Shown: positions 25,902 to 35,009 of the stretch, one piece after another
How positions within the stretch are numbered: position 1 is the stretch's first letter
How the letters are laid out: every line of letters starts with the position of its first letter
Assembly: GCF_001875725.1 (NCBI RefSeq)
Contig: NZ_MLCQ01000029.1
Location: 62,001-126,000 of the forward strand
Source of the DNA: Corynebacterium sp. NML140438
GTDB taxonomy: Bacteria > Actinomycetota > Actinomycetes > Mycobacteriales > Mycobacteriaceae
Length of the DNA stretch: 64,000 bases
Reading direction: 5' to 3'
Program-made: the position numbers and the translations under genes
Notes under the pieces: generated by a model
Databases searched by the model: none
Told to the model about the DNA's origin: nothing
Seen by the model: the letters and a program-made list of their open reading frames with translations, nothing else

Positions 25902-27128
25902 TTAAGACTCCTTGACATTGGGGTTGCGGTGGCGGATAAGAACTCTGCAATATGGTTTAGTAAAGAATTGTCCGTCGACCTCGTAGTACGTCACGTCTTG
26001 AGGCTCTGTGTCATGCGGTATGGCGGCACCGTCATTAAGCTTGCCCACCCGAGATCTAACGCCGTTCTTGCTGACCTGAATCTGGGTTGGATAGTTCTTG
26101 AGCTTCAACCCCGAATGATCGTCCCATGCCTGCGTGATCCCGAGGATCTCAAACTGGTCTGGGTTGTACTTGTCGAGGAACGAGATGGGGACACCCATCA
26201 TGCCGTCGTAATCGTTGGGGATTCCCTTGGTCTCTGGTACTTCTATTGCGTCGTAATTGTCGTACTTTGGATACCCCACGTTTCGGACCGTCTTTGAACC
26301 GTAGATCATGTTGTCCTCCATCGACATGAGCACGAGCTGTTCATGTCGGCGTCCATGCTCAATGTTGGTAAACCATCTAACACCCTTTACGCGGACGAAT
26401 TTATTCCCCTGTTCATCCACACGCTGACCTGCAGCGGTAAGTGGGTAACTTTCGGGTACACGAAATTCGCGATCACCGCTAGAGATTGAGGGGCCGTACC
26501 AAACCTTGTTGTCTTTGAAAAGCGGGAATACCTCTTTATAGGTAACCGCGTTCATGTTCCCGATAACGGAGAACTGGACGTTGCCATCAATCAGCCACGC
26601 AAGGAACTCGCGGAACAGGGAGAACGGTGGGTTGGTGATAACGATGTCGGCTTCATCGCGGAGTTTCGTGACCTCTTCAGAACGGAAATCGCCATCGCCT
26701 TCAAGGTAATCCCACTGGAGGTCTTCTTTGTTAAGGCGCCCGTCATCGTTAAGGTCCTTGCCCTGTTCCCATGACGTAAATGCGTCCTCGGAGCCAGGTG
26801 TCGTCTTCATTGAACTTCTCGTCCTGGTCCTCGCCAAGCGCGAAGTCCAGTAGCATCTGCCCTTTCTCAGTCACGGCTGGGTTTGACGCCGGTGCATAAG
26901 AGGTAGAGATCAGCTTCTTCAAGCCGAACTTCTCAAAGTTCAGTGCAAAGTACTTGGTGAAGTTGCTTGCTCCTGGATCATCACACGGCAGCAGCACTGT
27001 CTTACCCCTGAACACGTCGGGGTCGTATTCGAGATAGGCTTGCATCTCGTTTCAATGTCGTTCCACTGCGTGTAAAACTCGTCCTTCTTGGCAGTCTTGG
27101 CTGTGCCTAAGTTAGTATTGCCGCCCAT
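25902..27128 (-). pseudogene. EcoRI-type adenine-specific DNA methyltransferase, two frameshifts
   Basis: Three successive frames together encode one protein of the EcoRI methylase family. Frame one gives MGGNTNLGTAKTAKKDEFYT ... NDIE (27128 to about 27053), frame two gives QAYLEYDPDVFRGKTVLLPC ... KFNEDD (to about 26810), and frame three gives TPGSEDAFTSWEQGK to the stop, including the catalytic NPPF in DIVITNPPFSLF. The first shift lies at a run of three T at 27050-27052, where one extra base would restore the frame; the second lies at about 26795-26815. Either the gene is inactive or the assembly has indel errors. If it is truly inactive, the downstream nuclease lacks its modification partner. 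Confidence 0.85.
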
Positions 27129-27337
27129 TGCCTACATCACCTTGTAGATTGATTCAGTCTTCATCCTAAAAATGCGCGAGACCCGTGCCCTATAAGACGG
27201 CATCCCGGTAACTCGCGCTCAAAGACAATCTTAGCGGAGCGGTGATGATTTTCTAAGACCGTTCGAGACAGAACATCCGAAAAACATGCGCCATTTTGTT
27301 GGCGTGTCACAGTCTTACGCGCTGCAGGATTTTGAGC

Positions 27338-27360
27338 CCAGTGCACCATCTAGTGCACCA
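27338..27360. repeat. Right integrase arm-type sites
   Basis: CCAGTGCACCA (27338-27348) and CTAGTGCACCA (27350-27360) start 12 bp apart, as at the left end. The 209 bp between the methyltransferase start and these repeats show no gene. Confidence 0.6.
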
Positions 27361-27388
27361 AATGGCGATTTCAGCACAAAATGAAGAA

Positions 27389-27420
27389 GACCCCTACCAG
27401 GATATTCCCTGGTAGGGGTC
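27389..27420 (-). terminator. Element-borne terminator behind tRNA-fMet
   Basis: A perfect 13-bp stem, GACCCCTACCAGG / CCTGGTAGGGGTC, follows the tRNA 3' end on the minus strand. It is a diverged relative of the hairpin at 8804-8835, with most stem bases shared and a different loop. The element therefore supplies both the tRNA 3' half and a terminator to the gene it interrupts. Confidence 0.75.
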
Positions 27421-27421
27421 G

Positions 27422-27468
27422 GAAGTTGGTAGCGGGGGCAGGATTCGAACCTACGACCTCTGGGTTAT
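27422..27468. repeat. attR: 47-bp repeat within tRNA-fMet
   Basis: This is the right copy of the 47-bp direct repeat and forms the 3' half of the functional tRNA gene. Identity with 8837-8883 ends in the anticodon loop. Confidence 0.92.
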
Positions 27469-27503
27469 GAGCCCAGCGAGCTACCGAGCTGCTCCACCCC
27501 GCG
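27427..27503 (-). tRNA. Initiator tRNA-fMet (CAT)
   Basis: The 77-nt gene reads CGCGGGGTGGAGCAGC at its 5' end and CCCCGCTACCA at its 3' end, with CCA encoded. The first base pair is mismatched (C1-U72) and the anticodon stem has three consecutive G-C pairs (GGG CTCATAA CCC). Both are initiator-specific features, which allow formylation and P-site entry. The anticodon is CAT. Its 3' half is supplied by the integrated element. Confidence 0.97.
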
Positions 27504-27581
27504 TCGGGTGATGTTGAATTTTCACCTGCTGCCTTAACGGGCAACGAGTGATAACTATACGCACGACCCTTAAAAACACCA

Positions 27582-27616
27582 AATCCCCTGCGCACCTCAC
27601 GGATTCGCAGGGGATT
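27582..27616 (-). terminator. Terminator of the UPF0182 gene
   Basis: AATCCCCTGCG pairs perfectly with CGCAGGGGATT around a 13-nt loop and is followed on the minus strand by TGGTGTTTTTAAG. Confidence 0.9.
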
Positions 27617-27637
27617 CAGGCTGTCACACGGGAAGGG

Positions 27638-30592
27638 TTACATGCTCTGATATTCCTTCACGGCGCGGTCGAGCTCGTCGAGCGCCTTGCCGTACTCCTC
27701 GAAGGAGCCGTTGCGTGCGCCTTCCAGGTTGCGCAGCGCGTCGTTGATGTTGTTCAGGGCCTCGTCCTTGTTACCGGCAGCTGCTGGTGCTGAGGTTTCG
27801 GCCTTCTCACCATCGGCTGGTGCTTCCTTGGCAGGCTTCGTGTTGCCCTTATCGTCGACGATGTCGATGTCCTGGGCGGCCTCAGAGTGAATGCCAACCT
27901 GCTTCAGCGCCTGGGAGATCGTCGGCGCGTAGCCGACCTGGCCGCGGTAGAACACGAGCACGCGCAGCAGCTTCGGGAAGGCAGACGCCTGGTCCTTGCG
28001 CTGCGAGTAAATCGGCTCCACGTAGAGGATCTCTCCCCCACCGACCGGCAGGGTGAGCAGGTTACCGTTCTTCAGGTCGTTGGTGCCCTTCCACAGGGTG
28101 CGGTCACGCGCCACCTGGTCGGAGGACATCAGTGCGTCCTGCGCCTGCTTCGGGCCCTGGGTCTGCGTGTTGGTTGGCAGCACGCGGACGGTGATCTGGC
28201 CGTAGTTCTCCGGGTCGGAGGACACGGACATGTGCGCGGACAGGAACTCACGGTTCAGGCCACGGAACGGCGTAATCAGCTGGAAGGAAGGCTGGTTGGT
28301 CTCCGGGTCGCCGGCAACAACGTAGTACGGAGGCTGGTTGAGTTCCTTGCGGCCTTCCGGCGCGGTCGGGTCGTTCGGCACGGACCAGAAGGCGTCGTTG
28401 TTGAAGAACACGCCTGGGTCGTTCACGTGGTAGCGAGCGAGTAGTTCGCGCTGGACCTTGAACAGGTCCTCTGGGTAGCGCAGGTGGTCACGCAGTGAAT
28501 CGGAGATGTCGCTTGCCGGGCGCACGGTGTCTGGGAACGCGCCCATCCACGCCTTGAGCACCGGGTCGTTTTCGTCGAACGCGTAGAGGTCCACCGTGCC
28601 GTCGTAGGCATCAACGGTTGCCTTGACGGAGTTGCGGATGTAGCCGACGTTGTTGTTCAGTAGGCGCTGCGTGGTCCCGTCCGGGTTCAGCGCATCCTGC
28701 GTCGTATCCGTCAAGGATTCGCGCGTTGCGTACGGCAGTTGGGACAGCGTGGTGTAGCCGTCCACGATCCACTTGATCTTGCCGTCGATCACGGCCGGGT
28801 AGGTCTTGGAGTCCGTGGTCAGCCACGGCGCGACCTTCTCAACGCGCTCGCGTGGGTCGCGGTCGTAGAGAATCTTGGACTCGGAGCCAACGCGGTCGGA
28901 CAGCAGGAACTTCAGCTCCTGGTACTTCGCGGAGTACGCGATGCGGTTGACCCAGTTGCCGATGTTGACGCCACCTTCGCCCTGGTAGGTGTAGGTGGAG
29001 CTGTCCGTGTCGTACTCGACGGGGCCCTGACCGTTATCGCCGACGATGGCGTAGTCCAGCCCGTCGTTCGCAGAGGCGATCACCGGGCCGTAGTAGACGC
29101 GGGGTTCGTCGACCTGGATGCCCAGCTCGTCCGCCTGGTCCTTCTCAGCAGCAATCGCGTTGGACTGCAAGTCCGAGACGGTGAAGATTGGCAGGCCACC
29201 ACGGGTGGAGCCGGCGTCCTGCGCGGCCTCGTCAACACGGTTGGCCTGCGCTGCAATGAAGCCGTTGCCGTGGGTGTACACGGTGTGGCGGTTGATCCAG
29301 TCACGCTGGTTTTCGCGCAGCGCGTTCGGGTCCATCTCGCGGGCCGCGACGACGAAGTCGCGCATCTTGCCGTCAACTTCGTAGCGGTCCATCGCCAGCT
29401 GGTCGGGGAAGCCGTAGAAGTTACGCAGCTGCTGGTTCTGGGTAAAGGTCGGGGAAATGATCTCCGGGTCCAGTAGGCGAATGTTGCTGATCGTCGCGGC
29501 GTCGTCCGCGACCTTGTCGTTGGAGACCTTTTCCGCGCCCCAGTTGTCCTGGTACTCCACTTGCTCGTCCGTCAGGCCGAACGCGAAGCGGGTGGCCTCA
29601 ATGTTGCGGGCGATGTACTCGGATTCCTTCGACTGGCGGTTCGGCTTGACCGAGAACTGCTCCAGCAGCGCCGGCCAAACGCCCCCGACCACAAGCGAGG
29701 ACACGAGCATCAGCACCGCGGCCATCACAGGAACTCGGAAGTCCTTATATACAACGGACGCGAAGAACGCCGCCGCGACAAGCACCGCGATGACCGTCAG
29801 GATCATCTTGGCCGGCAGCGAGGCGTTGACCGTGGTGTAGGACGCACCGGTGAAAATGTCGTTCTGCGAGTACAGGAGGGTGTAGCGCTCCAGCCAGTAG
29901 CTGACTGCCTTGAGCACCATCCACAGGCCGGCAGTCACAGCAAGCTGCACGCGAGCGGCCGTCGAAATGTGGCCCGGCACCCCGCTGACCTTATTGCCGA
30001 TGCGGATGCCGCCCAGCAGGTAGTGGCCCACCGCGCCGACGATGAAGGCGACGAGCAGCAGGAGCGAGAGGCCGTCGATAACCGCGGTGATACCCGGCAG
30101 CGCGAAGGCGTAGAACCCGAGGTCCTTGCCAAACTGCGGATCATTTACGCCGAAGGATTCTCCGTTGAACCACAGCATGAACGTGCGCCACAGGCGCTGC
30201 CCTGCCAGGCCGGAGAAGATCGCGACCACCACCGGGACCCACACCAGGAGCGTGCGAACGCCCTGCTGCAGGTTCACTTTGGTCCGCGTGTCGCCGACGA
30301 CGGCTTCGAAGCTCAAGGCTTCCTTCGTGCGGCCCCGCCACGCACACCACGCGGCAAGGTAGGTGATTAGTGCGCCGACGGCGGCGAAAATTACAAACAA
30401 CACCACGCGCGCCACGATGACGCGGTTGAAGACCCCACGGAAGTCAAGCTCCCCGAACCAAAGAAAATCGGTGTAGAGACCGATCAGGATCGGGATGAAA
30501 AACAGCAACACACCGAGGACGCCAATCGTGACGGCGAGCCCGGTGTTCTGCTTTTTCGCGTGGGGCTGTGGTTGGCTAAGGCGGGTGGCCAA
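27638..30592 (-). CDS. UPF0182 family membrane protein
   Basis: This 984-aa protein has about seven membrane helices in its first 320 residues (VTIGVLGVLLFFIPILIGLY, VVLFVIFAAVGALITYLAAW, and so on) and a large extracytoplasmic domain with the conserved YGPVI and QPPYYVVAG segments. A Glu/Ala-rich, partly coiled-coil tail follows. It is orthologous in position to Rv3193c; the biochemical function is unknown. The TTG start at 30592 is set by AGGAG 6 nt upstream. The downstream neighbour was originally the surface-protein region, now separated by the element. Confidence 0.93.
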   Translation of the reverse strand: MATRLSQPQPHAKKQNTGLAVTIGVLGVLLFFIPILIGLYTDFLWFGELDFRGVFNRVIVARVVLFVIFAAVGALITYLAAWCAWRGRTKEALSFEAVVGDTRTKVNLQQGVRTLLVWVPVVVAIFSGLAGQRLWRTFMLWFNGESFGVNDPQFGKDLGFYAFALPGITAVIDGLSLLLLVAFIVGAVGHYLLGGIRIGNKVSGVPGHISTAARVQLAVTAGLWMVLKAVSYWLERYTLLYSQNDIFTGASYTTVNASLPAKMILTVIAVLVAAAFFASVVYKDFRVPVMAAVLMLVSSLVVGGVWPALLEQFSVKPNRQSKESEYIARNIEATRFAFGLTDEQVEYQDNWGAEKVSNDKVADDAATISNIRLLDPEIISPTFTQNQQLRNFYGFPDQLAMDRYEVDGKMRDFVVAAREMDPNALRENQRDWINRHTVYTHGNGFIAAQANRVDEAAQDAGSTRGGLPIFTVSDLQSNAIAAEKDQADELGIQVDEPRVYYGPVIASANDGLDYAIVGDNGQGPVEYDTDSSTYTYQGEGGVNIGNWVNRIAYSAKYQELKFLLSDRVGSESKILYDRDPRERVEKVAPWLTTDSKTYPAVIDGKIKWIVDGYTTLSQLPYATRESLTDTTQDALNPDGTTQRLLNNNVGYIRNSVKATVDAYDGTVDLYAFDENDPVLKAWMGAFPDTVRPASDISDSLRDHLRYPEDLFKVQRELLARYHVNDPGVFFNNDAFWSVPNDPTAPEGRKELNQPPYYVVAGDPETNQPSFQLITPFRGLNREFLSAHMSVSSDPENYGQITVRVLPTNTQTQGPKQAQDALMSSDQVARDRTLWKGTNDLKNGNLLTLPVGGGEILYVEPIYSQRKDQASAFPKLLRVLVFYRGQVGYAPTISQALKQVGIHSEAAQDIDIVDDKGNTKPAKEAPADGEKAETSAPAAAGNKDEALNNINDALRNLEGARNGSFEEYGKALDELDRAVKEYQSM

Positions 30593-30677
30593 ATCCTGCT
30601 CCTTCGAAATAGTCTTAGTACGCGTATTAAGGTTCTATCTTAAAAAGTGTAACGCCTGAACTGACAGAAGGGTTCCC

Positions 30678-31205
30678 GTGCTCAACCAACAAGCATTAAA
30701 TAAGGCCATGTCCGAAGCCGTCGAGTTCGTGCACGCGGAAGGCTGGGACCAGGGGCCAACGCTGTTCGCGCTCGTACCCTCCTCCCTGCTTGTGGACGAG
30801 CTCGAGCAGCTCGAGGTTGACGACGCCTCTTCGCCCCTCACCCTCGTCGTGCAGGACAACCTGCCGGACAATATCCGCCCCGGCTCCGAGGAGCTGGCGG
30901 AGTACGTGGCGCGTATCGCCTGGCCACACGCGGTGGAGGGAGCCGTGCTGGCGCAGGAGATCATGTTCCGGGACACCAGCAGTGACGACCCCTCGCCGCG
31001 CCCGGCGCGCCTCTTCTCCGGTGTGCTGCGCGAGGAAGGCATCGAGCAGACGCTGCTGCAGATGCGCCTGACCGAGGAGGAGCTTGAGGAGCGCGGCATG
31101 TTCGCCCAGGACGATATTGAGCTTCGCGGCGGGCCAAACGTGGCGCCGAATGTGATTGCTGCGTTACGCTACGGTTTGGAACAAGACCCAGATGAGCTGT
31201 CCTAA
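30678..31205 (+). CDS. PPA1309 family protein
   Basis: The GTG start has AGGG 5 nt upstream. The 175-aa protein has LNKAMSEAVEFVHAEGWDQGPTLFALVP near the N-terminus and LRYGLEQDPDELS at the end, typical of the actinobacterial PPA1309 family of unknown function. It is acidic, with no membrane segment. It is divergent from the UPF0182 gene and 19 bp upstream of the lipoprotein gene, with which it is probably co-transcribed. Confidence 0.85.
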   Translation: MLNQQALNKAMSEAVEFVHAEGWDQGPTLFALVPSSLLVDELEQLEVDDASSPLTLVVQDNLPDNIRPGSEELAEYVARIAWPHAVEGAVLAQEIMFRDTSSDDPSPRPARLFSGVLREEGIEQTLLQMRLTEEELEERGMFAQDDIELRGGPNVAPNVIAALRYGLEQDPDELS

Positions 31206-31224
31206 GAGGATGAAGGAGCACACC

Positions 31225-31908
31225 GTGGCTGCATTTTCGAACGTTTGGCGCCGGCGCGTCGGCACTCCAGCGGTGCTGGCGATGGCGCTGGTGGTAGCTA
31301 CCGCGTGCGGTGGCAAGGACGACCCGACGGAGGAACCGACCACGACGGAGGCACCGACCACGTCCTCTGCTGAGACCTCTGCGTCGCCTTCGCCGTCGGA
31401 GTCTGAAACCACAAAGGCCACGGAGACTACGAAGGAGGCGGAGGGGACGTCGACAAGCACCACGAGCACCGCAAAGAAGGACGACAACGGCGTTGCCGAG
31501 GTCGCGAAGCAGTTTTCGACGCTCGCTCCGCCCGAGTTCTTCGAAAAGCTGGATAGCTGCACCCCGACCGGGCTCCCGGACGCGTTCGATTGCAGCAGCT
31601 CCGAGATGGGTCAATTCCAGTTCATGGAGTCTGAGTCCGTCGCCACCACAAGTACGCAGGTGCTCACCGAGCTGCGCTCGAGCGAAGTCGTGGAAGACAC
31701 CGGCCGCTTCGTGGTCGGCTGGTCTACCGTTGGGTCCTCTGCCGTGGTGACCGTCATTGATAATGACAAGGGCCAGATTATGAAGCAGCTGCTCACCATG
31801 GACCGCGAAGGTCCGCGCGAGCACATCTACAAGCTTGGGCTGGCGAAGCGCCCAGAGGGTGCCCCGTCCCCCGCGGAGGCAACCACCTCCACGGAGTCTG
31901 ACTCCTAG
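31225..31908 (+). CDS. Putative lipoprotein
   Basis: GTG 31225 has AAGGAG 6 nt upstream and is preferred over ATG 31210. The signal peptide ends in a lipobox (VVATAC with Cys followed by GGKDD), so the protein should be lipid-anchored outside the membrane. A long Thr/Ser/Glu-rich linker (residues about 30-85) precedes a compact domain with two cysteines (LDSCTPT ... FDCSSSEM). The C-terminal domain family is not recognised. The stop overlaps the convergent ylbL stop. Confidence 0.75.
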   Translation: MAAFSNVWRRRVGTPAVLAMALVVATACGGKDDPTEEPTTTEAPTTSSAETSASPSPSESETTKATETTKEAEGTSTSTTSTAKKDDNGVAEVAKQFSTLAPPEFFEKLDSCTPTGLPDAFDCSSSEMGQFQFMESESVATTSTQVLTELRSSEVVEDTGRFVVGWSTVGSSAVVTVIDNDKGQIMKQLLTMDREGPREHIYKLGLAKRPEGAPSPAEATTSTESDS

Positions 31909-32993
31909 CTGCAGCTGCGCACCGGCTGGCCGTGGGCAAACGCGTCCATGGCCTTCACGGCGTCGTCAAGCGTTTTGACTGCCGCGACCTGCATCTCCCC
32001 GCTGTCCGTGCGCATGACTTCCGCGCAGTTGCCCTCGGGCGCGAGGAAGAGCTCCGCACCGGCGTCGCGCGCACCGGCGATCTTGTGGGAGATGCCGCCG
32101 ATTGGGCCGACCTCCCCTGACTCGTCAATCGTGCCGGTGCCGGCCACGAACTTCCCGCCGTTGAGCAGACCCGGCGACAGCTTATCGATCACCGCCAGCG
32201 AGAACACCATCCCGGCACTCGGTCCACCCACATCGTTGAGGTTGTAGGTCACCTGCACGCCGTCGGCCGGAGCGGACGTCATCAAGATCCCCAACATGGG
32301 CACCTTCGCATCCTCCGGATTCGCGCCGAGCGTGATCTCCTCCGTGTGAGGTGCGCCGTCACGCAGCACCTCCACGGCGAGTCGGTCCCCGGGGGCGTGC
32401 TCGCGCACGATGCGCTGCACCTCGCGCGGCTGCGACACATCCTTGCCCCCGACGCGCGTGATGGTGTCCTCTACCTGCAGCACCCCATTCGCGGCGCTGT
32501 CCTCCATCACCTCGTGGACCACCACCGTGGTCGGGCGCCCGAGGTAGTTCATCGCGGCGATCGTCGCCGCCGACTCCGAGGCGACGAAGGCCTCCTGGTT
32601 GCGCTGCTTCATCTCCTCCCGGTTCGTATTCGGAGGCATGATCTGCTCCAGCGGCACAATCGTGTCATCCGTGGCGATCCAGCGGGTCAGCGCCTGCACC
32701 AGCGTCATGTTAGTGCGCACGGACACCGTAGTCATGTTGAGGTTGCCCTCCGTTGCATCGGAGTCCGCTCCTTCGATCTCGACGACGGGCACGCCCTCAA
32801 CGTCGCCGAGCGTGTTAAACGTCGGCCCCGGGCCCTGCGCCGCGTACGGCACGGCCAGGGAGATATCGGTGCCAGGAATATGGTCGAGGCTCAGGGCCGC
32901 GGCCAGCGCCACAAGGGGGATGGCGCCCCACACAATCGTGGCGAGGCGGCGGCTGCGCGGCTGTGCCTGTGCTCGTTCTTGCTCGGCGTTCAT
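31905..32993 (-). CDS. ylbL: YlbL-type Lon-like membrane protease with PDZ domain
   Basis: This 362-aa protein has one N-terminal membrane helix (ATIVWGAIPLVALAAALSL), a PDZ domain (VMEDSAANGVLQVEDTITRVGG) and a C-terminal Lon-type Ser-Lys protease domain. The catalytic Ser is in VGGPSAGMVF and the Lys in GGISHKIAGA. It matches Rv3194c by position. It is expected to degrade envelope or secreted substrates. The start is ATG 32993, which may be nearly leaderless behind a TAAGAT-like box. Confidence 0.9.
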   Translation of the reverse strand: MNAEQERAQAQPRSRRLATIVWGAIPLVALAAALSLDHIPGTDISLAVPYAAQGPGPTFNTLGDVEGVPVVEIEGADSDATEGNLNMTTVSVRTNMTLVQALTRWIATDDTIVPLEQIMPPNTNREEMKQRNQEAFVASESAATIAAMNYLGRPTTVVVHEVMEDSAANGVLQVEDTITRVGGKDVSQPREVQRIVREHAPGDRLAVEVLRDGAPHTEEITLGANPEDAKVPMLGILMTSAPADGVQVTYNLNDVGGPSAGMVFSLAVIDKLSPGLLNGGKFVAGTGTIDESGEVGPIGGISHKIAGARDAGAELFLAPEGNCAEVMRTDSGEMQVAAVKTLDDAVKAMDAFAHGQPVRSCS

Positions 32994-33086
32994 CACGCCC
33001 ACAAATCTTAGATGTTCGCCCACAGCGTTGCGATTTACCCGCTTGCAGCCGACACAACCTGCACACACGACTGTAGGGTGGTGCCT

Positions 33087-34448
33087 ATGAGCAATGGATT
33101 CGGATTTACCTTCCCCAACAACGACAACGACGGTGACAACGGTGACGGCGAGCGTCGCAACCAGCAGAACAACCCGTTCGCCGCGTTCGGGTTCGGGGGC
33201 AACGTTGGCGGTGGTCAAGGTGGCTTGGGCGATATTTTGAACCAGTTCGGGCAGATGCTCTCGGGCATGGGTTCGACGATGAACGCCCGCACAGAGGGCG
33301 AATCCGTGAACTTCGAAATGGCGCTGCGCATGGCACGCCAGCACGTCGGCGATAAGGTTGCGGTCTCCGCGGGGGATCGCACCGCGGTTGAAGAGTCAGT
33401 GCGGCTCGCCGACCTCTGGCTTGACGACGCCACTACGCTGCCATCCGCAAACGCCCAGCCGCGCACGTGGAACGCGGACGACTGGCTGGTTGAGACCATG
33501 CCGATGTGGAAGCGCCTGGTCAACCCTGTTGCGGAGCAGATGAACCGCGCGCAGCGCGACACCATGCCCCCTGAGGCCCGCGAGATGATGGGCCCGATGG
33601 TCGGCATGATGGAGCAAATGAACGCCATGAACTTCGGCGTCAAGCTCGGCCACGCGCTCGGCGACCTTGCCGAGCAAGCCCTGACCGGCTCCGACTTCGG
33701 CCTGCCCGTCGCACCAGCAGGGGTCACAGCCATCTTGCCGAAGAACGTCACCGCTGCCGCCAAATGCCTCGAGATCCCCGGCCAGGAGGTCCTGGTCTAC
33801 ATTGTGGCCCGCGAGGCAGCGCGCCAGCGCCTGTTCAAGCACGTGCCGTGGCTCGTCGAACGCCTCGTCTCCTCCGTTGAGGAGTACGCGGCCGGCCTGG
33901 AGATCGATACCTCGCAGCTCGAGGAGATGGCGCGCGGCCTGAACCTGGAAAGCGGCGACCCACAAGCCATTCAGGAGGCGCTCCAGCAGTTGGAGGGCGC
34001 AGACCTCTCCCCGCGCGTGACCTCCCGCAACGCGTCCGCCACCGCCCGTTTGGAGACGCTGCTCGCGCTCGTCGAAGGCTGGGTCGACGTTGTCACCGAC
34101 GCTTCCTTGGCGGACCGTATCCCGTCGACGCCGCAGCTCGCCGAGGCGTGGGCCCGCCGCCGCGCAACGGGTGGCTCCGCCGAGCGCGCGTTCGCGAACG
34201 TCGTCGGCATCGAGCTGGGCGCCCCGAAGGTCCGCGAGGCCGCCGAGCTGTGGCGCCGCGTCGAAAACGCCGTAGGCCAGGCCCGCCGCGACCAGATCTG
34301 GGACCACCCGGACTTCCTTCCAGCGCCCGAGCACCTGTCCAACCCGGCGGCGTTCATCGACACCCTGCTCGACGATTCCTCCGACGACAACTTCGACGAA
34401 GAGCTCGCCCGCCTGGAAGAGGAACTGCGCAAGAACGACGAGGATTAG
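33087..34448 (+). CDS. DUF2342/zincin-like family protein
   Basis: This 453-aa protein starts at ATG 33087, 8 nt after AGGG. An N-terminal Gly/Asn-rich linker is followed by the actinobacterial zinc-dependent metalloprotease-like (zincin_2, DUF2342) domain. The usual metal-motif region reads LVYIVAREAARQRLFKHVPWL, without a strict HExxH, which puts catalysis in doubt. It matches Rv3195 by position, and is divergent from ylbL and convergent with the YgjP-type gene, overlapping by 4 bp. Confidence 0.85.
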   Translation: MSNGFGFTFPNNDNDGDNGDGERRNQQNNPFAAFGFGGNVGGGQGGLGDILNQFGQMLSGMGSTMNARTEGESVNFEMALRMARQHVGDKVAVSAGDRTAVEESVRLADLWLDDATTLPSANAQPRTWNADDWLVETMPMWKRLVNPVAEQMNRAQRDTMPPEAREMMGPMVGMMEQMNAMNFGVKLGHALGDLAEQALTGSDFGLPVAPAGVTAILPKNVTAAAKCLEIPGQEVLVYIVAREAARQRLFKHVPWLVERLVSSVEEYAAGLEIDTSQLEEMARGLNLESGDPQAIQEALQQLEGADLSPRVTSRNASATARLETLLALVEGWVDVVTDASLADRIPSTPQLAEAWARRRATGGSAERAFANVVGIELGAPKVREAAELWRRVENAVGQARRDQIWDHPDFLPAPEHLSNPAAFIDTLLDDSSDDNFDEELARLEEELRKNDED

Positions 34449-34954
34449 CCTTCCCCGCCGAACCGTTGGTAGGCCTCAAGGTAGCCCTTCGCGCGTTCCG
34501 CGAGGGGTGCTTTGTCTGCCCACGCCCAGAACTTCGGGCCATGCCCCGGGATGAACGTGTGCGTCAGCTCGTGCACAATCACCGCGTCGAGGACGTAGCC
34601 CGGCACGTGCTGCAGCCTGTCACTAATCCGAATCGTGCCCCCTGACGGGGTGCAGCTTCCCCACCGCTTCGTCTGGTTCGACACCCACCGTATCGAGCCC
34701 ACCTTCGCCCGCCCCTCAAGCACCTGCTCGTTGAGCGCCTCCGCGCGGGCCTGGAGGTCGGCGTCGCTGACGTGCTGGTGGCGGGTCTTCCTCCGGATCT
34801 TCCGCATCATCTCGGCCACCGCCTCGCGCTCCTCGCGCTCGCTGAACCTGGCTGGGATGCGAACTTCCACGACGCCGTCGATAAGCCGGGCCTGCACAGT
34901 GCGCGTGCGCCGCGGCGAGCGAATCACCCGATACTCAAACTCCGACTCTTGCAT
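34445..34954 (-). CDS. YgjP-type metallopeptidase (SprT/M48-like)
   Basis: The 169-aa protein has the gluzincin motif HELTH in VIVHELTHTFIPGHGPKFW, where the two His and a further downstream His would bind zinc. The preceding RWGSCTPSGGTIRISDRL segment is diagnostic of the YgjP (DUF45) family. TACAAT lies 7 nt before ATG 34954, so the mRNA is probably leaderless. The physiological substrate is unknown. Confidence 0.9.
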   Translation of the reverse strand: MQESEFEYRVIRSPRRTRTVQARLIDGVVEVRIPARFSEREEREAVAEMMRKIRRKTRHQHVSDADLQARAEALNEQVLEGRAKVGSIRWVSNQTKRWGSCTPSGGTIRISDRLQHVPGYVLDAVIVHELTHTFIPGHGPKFWAWADKAPLAERAKGYLEAYQRFGGEG

Positions 34955-35009
34955 GCCGAAGATTGTATGCTGTACAACCGACACAGCCACAGGGGCACAA
35001 GGGGGAAGC

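Noticed and set aside
29561..30370. Long plus-strand ORF (269 aa) opposite the UPF0182 gene
   Set aside because: It is the antisense frame of a conserved membrane protein in high-GC DNA; its composition is Arg/His-rich with no family-like sequence.
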